This document shows, one piece after another, positions 1 to 6,353 of a stretch of 10,038 bases of DNA; position 1 is the stretch's first letter; the number at the start of each line of letters is the position of its first letter. The position numbers were made by a program, and so were the translations under genes. The stretch spans positions 1-10,038 of the forward strand of contig DIHQ01000168.1 of assembly GCA_002420235.1 (NCBI GenBank), given 5' to 3'. The notes beneath the pieces are model-generated. The model made no database searches. It saw only the letters and a program-made list of their open reading frames with translations, and was not told the DNA's origin. This DNA is from Flavobacteriales bacterium UBA5692. Lineage in GTDB: Bacteria > Bacteroidota > Bacteroidia > Flavobacteriales_D > Sanyastnellaceae.

Positions 1-404
1 CCTCCAGCGGTTGGCATGCCTTCCAAAGAGGCACAATATTGGGCTCCTGCGATTAGAGTGCAAGGATTTGGCGAAGAGCCCATATTGTTACAGACAATCT
101 CCAGGCCAATATCCTCAAGAGTATACTGTTCTTGGGTAACTGTATCCGTTAAAACTACCTCAGTGAGAAGAACTGAATCCAGAGGAAGTTGGAACAAGGG
201 GTCAATGGCAGAAGCGTCAGTGGGTACGAGCACGTGGAAAATATCTGCGTAAGGCACATCTACATATACCGTATCAAATTGTTCGCCCATCGATGCATCA
301 GGCGAAGCGCCCCAATCTGCATCACCAAAATCGAAGTCAGGTTCACATTGTGCTTGTGTATTCAATGTTACTAGTGCAGCCATAAAAAGAGTAAAAAAGC
401 GCAT
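1..404 (-). CDS. Secreted protein of unknown function, N-terminal part (runs off left edge)
   Basis: This frame is open from an ATG at 404 down to base 1 (134 codons), so only the N-terminus is present. Residues 1-19 form a clear signal peptide: Arg at position 2, a hydrophobic core, and a cleavage site after the TQAQ segment, giving a mature protein that starts at or near Cys20. The mature part is acidic. Residues 99-134 carry four-Cys-type spacing (Cys105, Cys115, Cys124) with GLEIVCNN and a later PTAG. I recognise this pattern from beta-sandwich extracellular domains of Bacteroidota secreted proteins, many of which end in a T9SS sorting domain; the C-terminus that would show this is missing. 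The start lies 11 bases after the stop of the STAS gene, so it is probably the last visible gene of the pyrR-pyrB-STAS transcript. A lipoprotein is less likely because no lipobox is seen before Cys20. Function is unknown. Confidence 0.8.
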   Translation of the reverse strand, partial: MRFFTLFMAALVTLNTQAQCEPDFDFGDADWGASPDASMGEQFDTVYVDVPYADIFHVLVPTDASAIDPLFQLPLDSVLLTEVVLTDTVTQEQYTLEDIGLEIVCNNMGSSPNPCTLIAGAQYCASLEGMPTAG

Positions 405-415
405 CGGTGTAAAGC

Positions 416-796
416 TTAATCGTTATCTGGAGAGTTTAATTCTGATTCAGTGATTTCCAACACGAGCATATCGAAACCTTCAGATGCTGTTGGAACAATG
501 CTAAGAACCTTATCAAGTTGACTTATTTGGACCAATTTCTCAACGGAGGGTTGAAGACCGGTCAAAACGAAGTGTCCTTCTGCATCACGGCATTGACGGT
601 TGCCAATGAGGACAGCACTTAATCCAGAACTATCGCAATAGCGAGATTCGGACAAGTCAAGGACCATGTACTTTGTTCCCTCTTTAGAAACACGAACAAG
701 TTCGCCTTTAAGTTCAGGTGCATGCAAGGCGTCCAGCTTCTCCACGTGGGAAGTGATAATTGCAATTTTATCGCGGATTTCAGTTGTGAACTTCAT
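416..796 (-). CDS. STAS-domain protein, anti-sigma factor antagonist-like
   Basis: This 126-residue protein is a single STAS domain of the SpoIIAA/RsbV type, about the usual family length. The beta strand VLDLSESRYCDSSGLSAVL (residues 45-63) leads into the DSSGLS motif. By alignment with SpoIIAA Ser58, Ser56 is the expected phosphorylation site. In characterised systems the unphosphorylated protein binds an anti-sigma factor kinase (RsbW/SpoIIAB-like) and frees a sigma factor; the phosphorylated form does not. No kinase, phosphatase or sigma factor gene is visible here, so the partner is unknown and a role in another partner-switch pathway is equally possible. The gene starts 38 bases after pyrB and ends 11 bases before a secreted-protein gene, consistent with co-transcription. 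The protein is predicted to be cytoplasmic, with no signal peptide or membrane segment. Confidence 0.9.
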   Translation of the reverse strand: MKFTTEIRDKIAIITSHVEKLDALHAPELKGELVRVSKEGTKYMVLDLSESRYCDSSGLSAVLIGNRQCRDAEGHFVLTGLQPSVEKLVQISQLDKVLSIVPTASEGFDMLVLEITESELNSPDND

Positions 797-834
797 GAAT
801 CAGTTGTATACGGTAAATATAGAAGAATCGACCT

Positions 835-1767
835 TTAATTGTTTGATGCCAAGAGATAAAGGACCGCCATTCGGATGGCAACACCGTTTTCAACTTGGTC
901 TAAGATGATGGAGTGGTCGCTGTCTGCCGCAGCACTTGTGATTTCCACCCCACGATTTATTGGACCGGGATGCATTATTGTGACCTTTTTTCTCAATCGA
1001 TCGAGACGAACACGATCTAGCCCAAAACCTACAGCGTATTCACGCAATGACGGAAAGTATGGGATTGAGGTGTCATCTTGCCTTTCTAGTTGAATTCGAA
1101 GCATATTGGCTACATCGCACCACGCCAGTGTCTCATCCAAGTCGTGGCTAACCTTCACGCCCATTGATCCAATGTATTTCGGAATCAGCGTTTTGGGTCC
1201 GCAAACCCGAACGTTTGCTCCAAGTAATTGCAAGCATAGAATGTTGCTAATGGCTACACGCGAATGCCTTATGTCCCCTACGATAGCAATATTTTTTCCG
1301 CGAACATCTCCTAGCCTTTCTGTCATGCTAAAGGCATCCAACAAAGCCTGTGTTGGATGTTCGTGAGTCCCGTCACCCGCATTTACGACGATGGTGTTGA
1401 CTTTCTTGGCCAAAAATTGAGGCGCCCGTGGGTGAGGATGGCATATAACAACTAAATCGACCTTCATGGCCAGAATATTGTTAACCGTATCTACGAGTGT
1501 CTCACCTTTTTTCACAGAACTGCTCGCTGAGGAAAAGTTGACCACATCAGCGCTCAATCGCTTTTCTGCCAATTCAAACGAAAGTCGTGTTCTGGTTGAG
1601 TTCTCAAAAAACAAATTAGCAATGGTCAAATCTCGCAGGGAAGGAACCTTTCTAATTGGTCGGTTGATGACTTCCTTGAACTCTTTTGCGGCTTGAAAAA
1701 TGAGTTCGATATCATTAAGATTTAGGCCGCGAATACCTGTAAGATGGTGAACACTGAGGTGATTCAT
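835..1767 (-). CDS. pyrB: Aspartate carbamoyltransferase catalytic chain
   Basis: PyrB condenses carbamoyl phosphate and L-aspartate to N-carbamoyl-L-aspartate, the committed step of de novo pyrimidine synthesis. The 310-residue length is normal. Visible motifs are the carbamoyl-phosphate loop STRTR (57-61), the 80s loop with KKGET (86-90), HPTQ (137-140), GDIRHSRV (164-171), a substrate-loop Arg at 224 in MLRIQLER, and HPGPINRGVEI (266-276). One key residue is odd. The segment VVICHPHP (106-113) aligns with E. coli IVMRHP, so Cys109 replaces Arg105, which contacts carbamoyl phosphate. The codon is TGC at 1441-1443, one base from CGC (Arg). The ATG overlaps the pyrR stop as ATGA, implying translational coupling. 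No pyrI regulatory chain gene is present in the window. The identity is certain; full activity is not. Confidence 0.97.
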   Translation of the reverse strand: MNHLSVHHLTGIRGLNLNDIELIFQAAKEFKEVINRPIRKVPSLRDLTIANLFFENSTRTRLSFELAEKRLSADVVNFSSASSSVKKGETLVDTVNNILAMKVDLVVICHPHPRAPQFLAKKVNTIVVNAGDGTHEHPTQALLDAFSMTERLGDVRGKNIAIVGDIRHSRVAISNILCLQLLGANVRVCGPKTLIPKYIGSMGVKVSHDLDETLAWCDVANMLRIQLERQDDTSIPYFPSLREYAVGFGLDRVRLDRLRKKVTIMHPGPINRGVEITSAAADSDHSIILDQVENGVAIRMAVLYLLASNN

Positions 1768-2309
1768 TCCGGCTTTTGGTTAAGAAGCATAATTCTGCAT
1801 TTGTCGGAACCCTCTTCTCGAAGGACTTGGACATATTCACAATCAATACTGTCTATGGTTTTGCCCACGTACTGAGGTTCAATTGGAAGCTCGCGCTGAA
1901 AACGTCGATTGACCAAAACCAAGAGCTGAACCGATTGAGGACGACCGTGTGAGAGTAGAGCGTCCATACCTGCACGGATTGTTCTTCCTGTGAAAAGCAC
2001 ATCATCAACCAAAATCACATGTCGATTTTCAACTAAAAACTCCATGTGGGTTGAAGAGGGATTTAGGGGTTTTTCTCTCCTGCGAAAATCGTCGCGGTGA
2101 AATGTCACATCTAACCCTCCACAATTTATATGTTCATCTGGGCGAAGTTCATGCAATCGCCTCTGCAGTACTTGAGCGAACCAATAACCTCGGGGTTGCA
2201 AACCAATGAGGTCTAAGTGGTTGAAATCATGGTGTTCGAGCAGCTGATGGGCCAACCGATCAACAACGCGCTCGAAAAGCGCTTCATCCATTAGGATTTG
2301 TGAATCCAT
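1764..2309 (-). CDS. pyrR: PyrR: pyrimidine operon regulator / uracil phosphoribosyltransferase family
   Basis: This is a 181-residue type I phosphoribosyltransferase of the PyrR family, the normal length. GLQPRG (36-41) and LDVTFHRDD (66-74) match conserved PyrR segments. The PRPP-binding motif is VILVDDVLFTGRT (98-110) with Asp102-Asp103. RELPIEPQYVGKTI (139-152) is the C-terminal signature. In Bacillus, PyrR binds UMP and pyr mRNA to promote attenuation and has weak uracil phosphoribosyltransferase activity; whether this homologue binds RNA is not shown. I chose the ATG at 2309 over an in-frame TTG at 2330 because the resulting N-terminus (MDSQILMDE) fits the family. The gene follows rpsA by 75 bases, with a hairpin and a -7-like box between them, and overlaps pyrB by 4 bases. 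No convincing Bacillus-type PyrR binding loop was seen. Confidence 0.95.
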   Translation of the reverse strand: MDSQILMDEALFERVVDRLAHQLLEHHDFNHLDLIGLQPRGYWFAQVLQRRLHELRPDEHINCGGLDVTFHRDDFRRREKPLNPSSTHMEFLVENRHVILVDDVLFTGRTIRAGMDALLSHGRPQSVQLLVLVNRRFQRELPIEPQYVGKTIDSIDCEYVQVLREEGSDKCRIMLLNQKPE

Positions 2310-2315
2310 CTCCCA

Positions 2316-2323
2316 CAAAGATA
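2316..2323 (-). promoter_or_regulatory. Bacteroidota -7 promoter box before pyrR (possible leaderless start)
   Basis: The minus strand reads TATCTTTG, a full match to the Bacteroidota -7 consensus TAnnTTTG. It ends only 6 bases before the pyrR ATG, so transcription would begin at or next to the start codon and give a leaderless or nearly leaderless mRNA. I found no TTG/TTTG -33 element at the usual 17-23 base spacing upstream. The box could therefore be a chance match, with pyrR instead transcribed by readthrough from rpsA. Confidence 0.4.
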
Positions 2324-2332
2324 TGGGCAAAG

Positions 2333-2363
2333 AAAAAGGGAAACCCAGAAGGCATCCCTTTTT
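2333..2363 (-). terminator. Terminator-like hairpin after rpsA
   Basis: On the minus strand, AAAAAGGGA pairs perfectly with TCCCTTTTT across a 13-base loop (2342-2354), with T-rich sequence in and after the 3' arm. It begins 21 bases beyond the rpsA stop, as expected for an intrinsic terminator. The stem has only three G-C pairs, so termination may be partial. It also sits in the 75-base rpsA-pyrR gap and could act as an attenuator on readthrough into pyrR. Confidence 0.5.
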
Positions 2364-2384
2364 TCATGAAACCTCGAATCCAAT

Positions 2385-4580
2385 TTACTTCTTTGCTTTC
2401 TTCTTGGCTTCAGAAGCAACTGCACTGTCAGCTTTTTTAGTCTTCTTACTTGGCGCCTTTTTTACGGTAGCTTTTTTTGCTGGAGCCTTCTTTTTCGCTG
2501 GTTTTTTTACTTCTTCGACAACTTCCTCCTCAGCCGCTTTTATCTCGTTTACCTCATCCACTTTAGCCTTGGTAGTTTTCTTTACCGGTGCTTTTTTGGC
2601 TGATTTCTCTTTCTGCTTTGGCTCTTCAGTGGCTTCAACAATATCGCCGTCATTCATTTGCTCTTTTAAAGCACTTAGAACATCCAGATCCCCGAAAGTA
2701 CTGCGCTCAACGCTTGAGTTTACCTCATTCATCATTCGGTTATTTCCAGCACCAGAACGTGGCTTACGTTCCTTTGTTGACGAAGCGGAAGCTGGCGCAT
2801 CTTCGAAAGTACGCATGTGACTTACCGTGATACGTTTGGCATTGCGGTTAAACTCAAGCACTACAAAGTCCGCCGTTTCTTCAACGTCAACGTTTGATTC
2901 GTCTTTTTTGCGAAGGTGCTTTATGTGGCATGAACCTTCTAGACCATATGGCAAAGCAACAACAGCTTGGTTGCCATCCATTTTAACAACAGTTCCGGAA
3001 TGCTTTGATCCCACAGCAAAGATGGTTTCGAACACCTCCCATGGATTTTCTTCAAGCTGCTTATGGCCTAGGCTCATACGCCTGTTGTCCTTGTCCAACT
3101 CCAGAACCATCACCTCAATTTCATCATTGATGCTACAGAATTCTGATGGATGCTTGACTTTTTTCGACCAGCTCAAGTCAGAAATGTGAACCAAACCGTC
3201 AATTCCTTCTTCAAGTTCAACGAACAAGCCAAAGTTGGTGAAGTTGCGAACGATTCCTTTTTGCTTGGAATTGACCGGGTATCGTTGATCAATCTCGGCC
3301 CAAGGATCTTGCTTCAACTGCTTCAATCCCAAAGACATCTTTCGGTCTTCCCGGTCGATGTTCAAAATCATACATTCTATGTCATCTCCAACGCTCAAGA
3401 AATCTTGAGCACTTCTCAGATGCTGAGACCAACTCATTTCAGACACATGCAGCAGGCCTTCAACTCCCGGTGCTATTTCGACGAAGGCACCGTAGTCCGC
3501 TATAACAACGACTTTGCCTTTAATTCGGCCGCCCTCTACAAGGTCTCCGGTCATTGAGTCCCAAGGATGAGATGTCAATTGTTTCATGCCCAAGGCAATT
3601 CGCTTTTTGTCATCATCAAAGTCAAGTATCACAACGTTAAGTTGTTGATCCAACTCGACCAGCTCTTCAGGGTGATTCACTCTGCCCCAAGACATGTCGG
3701 TGATGTGGACCAAACCATCAATACCCCCTAAGTCCACGAATACACCGTACGAGGTGATGTTTTTAACTGTGCCTTCAAGAACCTGGCCTTTTTCTAAGCC
3801 ACTAATAATGACACGTTTTTGTTCTTCCAATTCGGCCTCAATAAGTGCCTTGTGCGAAACCACAACGTTTTTGAACTCTTGGTTTATTTTGACCACTTTA
3901 AAGTCCATCTGCTTTCCAACGTACACGTCAAAATCACGGATTGGTTTGACATCGACCTGAGATCCCGGCAGGAATGCTTCAATTCCGAAAACGTCAACGA
4001 TAAGTCCGCCTTTAGTGCGGCACTTCACATCACCTTGTATAATTGCGTCTTTTTCTTTGGCCTCATTAATCTTGTCCCAGGCACTAAAAATACGCGCTGT
4101 TCGATGTGATACGACCAATTGACCATTCTTGTCCTCTTGTCTTTCTACAAAGATGGGAACCACGTCACCTTCTTTTAGGTCAGGATTGTATCGGAATTCG
4201 CTTGCATTTACTATTCCTTCTGATTTGTAGCCAATATTGACAACCACCTCTTTCTTCGTAATTGCAACTACGGTGCCGTCAACAACTTCCTTTTCTTGAA
4301 TGAGGTTCAAAGAATTTTCATATGTTACCTCCAAGGAGGCCCGGTCTTCAGCGCTGTAATCATCTACGTCGGCCTCAAAGGCATTCCAATCGAAATCGCC
4401 AGGCTCCGCCAATGCTGGTCGCTCGGTCAAGCTTTCTGGATCGGACGCTTGTGCTTCATGTGGAATTTGGAGATCTCCATCGTTTACAGGTTCAACTTGT
4501 TCGTTAGGAGGAGTATTCTCCTCGACCTGTGGAGCATCATTTTCTTGTTGCTCTTCAGGTTGCTGGGTTTCTTCGCTCAT
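2385..4580 (-). CDS. rpsA: 30S ribosomal protein S1
   Basis: Ribosomal protein S1 binds single-stranded mRNA and helps load it on the 30S subunit. The 731-residue protein has six S1 (OB-fold) repeats: about 98-168, 178-248, 264-336, 350-422, 436-510 and 523-592. Repeats 3 to 5 are the most canonical, with YGVFVDLGGIDGLVHITDMS (278-297) and HISDLSWS-type signatures. Repeat 6 is divergent (GLEGSCHIKHL). Two extensions flank the core. Residues 1-85 are rich in Glu, Gln, Pro and Asp. Residues 657-731 form a Lys/Ala/Pro/Val-rich tail resembling histone H1, interrupted by an acidic patch (684-690). The E. coli protein is 557 residues, and the excess here is mainly these extensions. The start is an ATG preceded by C-rich sequence without a Shine-Dalgarno motif. 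It has its own -7 box and a leader with two hairpins, and is followed by a terminator-like hairpin and pyrR. Confidence 0.97.
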   Translation of the reverse strand: MSEETQQPEEQQENDAPQVEENTPPNEQVEPVNDGDLQIPHEAQASDPESLTERPALAEPGDFDWNAFEADVDDYSAEDRASLEVTYENSLNLIQEKEVVDGTVVAITKKEVVVNIGYKSEGIVNASEFRYNPDLKEGDVVPIFVERQEDKNGQLVVSHRTARIFSAWDKINEAKEKDAIIQGDVKCRTKGGLIVDVFGIEAFLPGSQVDVKPIRDFDVYVGKQMDFKVVKINQEFKNVVVSHKALIEAELEEQKRVIISGLEKGQVLEGTVKNITSYGVFVDLGGIDGLVHITDMSWGRVNHPEELVELDQQLNVVILDFDDDKKRIALGMKQLTSHPWDSMTGDLVEGGRIKGKVVVIADYGAFVEIAPGVEGLLHVSEMSWSQHLRSAQDFLSVGDDIECMILNIDREDRKMSLGLKQLKQDPWAEIDQRYPVNSKQKGIVRNFTNFGLFVELEEGIDGLVHISDLSWSKKVKHPSEFCSINDEIEVMVLELDKDNRRMSLGHKQLEENPWEVFETIFAVGSKHSGTVVKMDGNQAVVALPYGLEGSCHIKHLRKKDESNVDVEETADFVVLEFNRNAKRITVSHMRTFEDAPASASSTKERKPRSGAGNNRMMNEVNSSVERSTFGDLDVLSALKEQMNDGDIVEATEEPKQKEKSAKKAPVKKTTKAKVDEVNEIKAAEEEVVEEVKKPAKKKAPAKKATVKKAPSKKTKKADSAVASEAKKKAKK
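2388..2612 (-). repeat. Low-complexity Lys/Ala-coding tract at the rpsA 3' end
   Basis: This DNA encodes S1 residues 657-731. Short degenerate units recur, of the KKAP, KKAT and KKTTK kind, giving an A/G-rich strand with many AAA/AAG codons. The reading frame is intact to the rpsA stop. Imperfect internal repetition of this type can change length by slippage. Confidence 0.7.
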
Positions 4581-4601
4581 GGGAGTGCCCAGGGGTTTGT
4601 A

Positions 4602-4653
4602 TTCTGTTTTGGGACAAAAACAGAAAAATTAATCAGCTCCGTGTCCCCGGAGC
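4602..4653 (-). promoter_or_regulatory. Two-hairpin rpsA leader with complementary loops (candidate kissing-loop element)
   Basis: In the rpsA 5' untranslated region, the minus strand first forms GCTCCG-GGGACA-CGGAGC (4653-4636; 6-bp stem, 6-base loop). After a 10-base A/T linker comes TTCTGTTTT-TGTCCC-AAAACAGAA (4625-4602; 9-bp stem, 6-base loop). Both stems are perfect. The loops GGGACA and TGTCCC are exact reverse complements, and the complementarity ends precisely at the loop edges. Six-base, fully complementary loops are the geometry of the TAR-TAR* RNA kissing complex. The element ends 21 bases before the AUG, so it could gate ribosome access or bind S1 for autoregulation; E. coli rpsA is known to be autoregulated through leader hairpins. 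Hairpins and loop match are seen directly; function is inferred. The first hairpin alone could also be a weak terminator of the upstream operon. Confidence 0.6.
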
Positions 4654-4666
4654 GTAAATTGGAGTG

Positions 4667-4674
4667 CAAAAGTA
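4667..4674 (-). promoter_or_regulatory. Bacteroidota -7 promoter box for rpsA
   Basis: The minus strand reads TACTTTTG followed by C, a full match to TAnnTTTG. It predicts a start near 4659-4662 and a leader of about 80 bases, beginning a few bases before the first hairpin. A TTG lies 13 bases upstream, which is closer than the usual -33 spacing, so the -33 element is not convincing. Its position between the upstream stop codon and the hairpins supports an independent rpsA promoter. Confidence 0.6.
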
Positions 4675-4709
4675 GAGGAATTGCGCTCAAGTACCTAAAA
4701 ATATCAGAC

Positions 4710-6353
4710 TTATTGAACGATAAGTTTAACCGTGGACATCCCGCTAGCCCTTCGGGTTCGATCAACCAAAGTGTACAATCCTGCTGGTAAATCGACGCTA
4801 CGAACACCTCCAGTATTGAAAGAGTGTCTTCGTCGCCCATGCATATCGTAAATATCTGTGGCACCAAGAAGATAAATTGTTCCGCCCGATGGCACTGGGT
4901 TGGGATAAACTAGGATAAAATCGGATGTTTCTTCTGTAACATTGTTTGCACCATTGCTCGCATTCGGAGTTGGCATGAAAAATTCAACCCAGTTTGGATG
5001 AGCATCGAATTGCCTTCCCCAAGATCGGTCTTGTATTAGGCTAGGCAGGAATAGGGAATCCGCAACTGAAAACCCATCTGGAGATCGCAATGCAATCGGT
5101 TCACCCAATGAGCTTATTTTGAAATTCATATGATTCCATCCTTGTCCACCGTCCTCATCGGCAAACAATAAAACAAACCCGCCGGGTGGTATAATAGTAG
5201 AATCACCAGCAGTTGCTTGTACTTGCCATTTCATTGGGCGATCAAGGCGATCAGTTACATAATAACCTGCGATATCAATAGGCGAGTTAGTAGGATTATG
5301 AAGCTCTATCCAGTCTTCAAATTCCCCTGCATTGTCGGCTATGGTAATGAAGTTATCAGATTGAGCCTCGTTTATAACAACGTTGGCAGGCTCGATGATT
5401 TGAAGAGCATTCGTGACACGCGGTGTGGGAATGGCAAATGTTGTCCACATAGGTGAGCCGTCAATACTTCGTCCTCCGCTCATATCCTCACTTAATTCAT
5501 TGTCAAATTCAATTTCATCTATGATGGAGCCGGTTGCGCTTTTTAGCTGCATGGTCCCGCTGCTGTTTGGTTGGATATTCGTATGGTTAGATCCTATTTC
5601 GGTCCCACCATCTAACCAAAAGATCTGAAACTCCCCAGCCTCAATGGTTGTCTTCCATGGCTGATTATTATTGAAAGTATGGGATGAGCCGTTCAATGCC
5701 ACTTGATATCCAGAGAGGTTGACTTGAAAATCATTGGGGTTGAAAATCTCAATCCACGGACTAAAATGGAAGTTCTCATCAAAAACTGTCGTGCTATTGT
5801 TCGATTGAAATTCGTTGATGTAAAGTATACTCGCCGGAAGTTCAATGATTGAATTCGGGGCATCAGGAGTCGGAACGTTGAAGTAAATCCAATCGTCACA
5901 TCCATCGCAGGTGCGGCCATACGATATGTCAGATTGGCTTAGTCCATAAGTGATGCTATCCACTATCGTGAACCCGTCTGGTTCAACTAGAAATAGAGTC
6001 TCACCTTCGCTGCTCAATTTGAAGTTTGTGTGGTCCTCGCCTTGTTGTTCATCGTCATCACACCATATCTGCATGTGTCCACCCGGAAGAATGGTCGTAA
6101 GTCCTGGATTACTTGCTGGAAACACCCATTTATTTAAGGTATCAGGGTCGTCACTTAAATGGTAACCTGCTAAGTTCAGTATGCCACCACCATTGTAAAT
6201 TTCAATCCAATCATCATACTGAAAAAAATCATCGTAATCGAAGTTCGCATTACTTGATAGAACTTCATTGATTACCAATGATTGCGAATGACCAGTACTG
6301 GCTCCGATTGAGGAGAAAACAAAAATCAAAGCAATATTTCGCGATATCATCAT
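4710..6353 (-). CDS. Secreted lamin-tail-domain protein with T9SS type A sorting domain
   Basis: This 547-residue protein is predicted to be exported through the Sec system and then by the type IX secretion system. Residues 1-23 form a signal peptide ending in GHSQ. Three lamin-tail (LTD) repeats follow, at about 24-165, 175-313 and 324-465. Each opens with a variant of (V/Y)INE followed by DWIE(I/L)-like sequence (WIEI at 49-52 and 200-203, DWIEL at 347-351). Each contains an NLAGY/NLSGY/DIAGY turn and closes with a PTP motif. The C-terminal 70 residues match the type A sorting domain: VYPNPVPSGG (482-491), a middle IYDMHGR, and GLYTLV (525-530). LTDs are beta-sandwich modules common in secreted bacterial proteins; no catalytic domain is seen, so a structural or adhesive role is an inference. 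The start overlaps the preceding gene's stop (ATGA); a second ATG follows directly. Confidence 0.92.
   Translation of the reverse strand: MMISRNIALIFVFSSIGASTGHSQSLVINEVLSSNANFDYDDFFQYDDWIEIYNGGGILNLAGYHLSDDPDTLNKWVFPASNPGLTTILPGGHMQIWCDDDEQQGEDHTNFKLSSEGETLFLVEPDGFTIVDSITYGLSQSDISYGRTCDGCDDWIYFNVPTPDAPNSIIELPASILYINEFQSNNSTTVFDENFHFSPWIEIFNPNDFQVNLSGYQVALNGSSHTFNNNQPWKTTIEAGEFQIFWLDGGTEIGSNHTNIQPNSSGTMQLKSATGSIIDEIEFDNELSEDMSGGRSIDGSPMWTTFAIPTPRVTNALQIIEPANVVINEAQSDNFITIADNAGEFEDWIELHNPTNSPIDIAGYYVTDRLDRPMKWQVQATAGDSTIIPPGGFVLLFADEDGGQGWNHMNFKISSLGEPIALRSPDGFSVADSLFLPSLIQDRSWGRQFDAHPNWVEFFMPTPNASNGANNVTEETSDFILVYPNPVPSGGTIYLLGATDIYDMHGRRRHSFNTGGVRSVDLPAGLYTLVDRTRRASGMSTVKLIVQ

Noticed and set aside
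2310..2330. TTG at 2330 as the pyrR start
   Set aside because: The ATG at 2309 gives the family-typical N-terminus; a TTG start would add seven unlikely residues.
2368..2384. GAGGTT on the minus strand after rpsA as a PyrR RNA-binding loop
   Set aside because: Only the last six bases match the Bacillus anti-antiterminator loop consensus; the conserved TCC part is missing.
2323..2820. A 165-codon plus-strand open frame opposite the rpsA 3' end, rich in Phe and Ala
   Set aside because: It is the antisense shadow of the Lys/Ala-rich S1 tail and has no start context or family match.
4636..4653. GCTCCG/CGGAGC hairpin as a simple intrinsic terminator of the LTD operon
   Set aside because: The following bases (TGATTAATTT) are not a proper T run and the hairpin lies downstream of the rpsA -7 box. 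It remains an alternative, but the loop match to the second hairpin explains it better.
4577..4867. A 96-codon minus-strand open frame between the LTD gene and rpsA
   Set aside because: It overlaps the end of the T9SS sorting domain in another frame, reads through the rpsA promoter and hairpins, and has no recognisable domain.
5693..5920. Alternate-frame open frames within the LTD and SPOR genes on both strands
   Set aside because: All overlap well-supported longer genes and show no signal, domain or start context.
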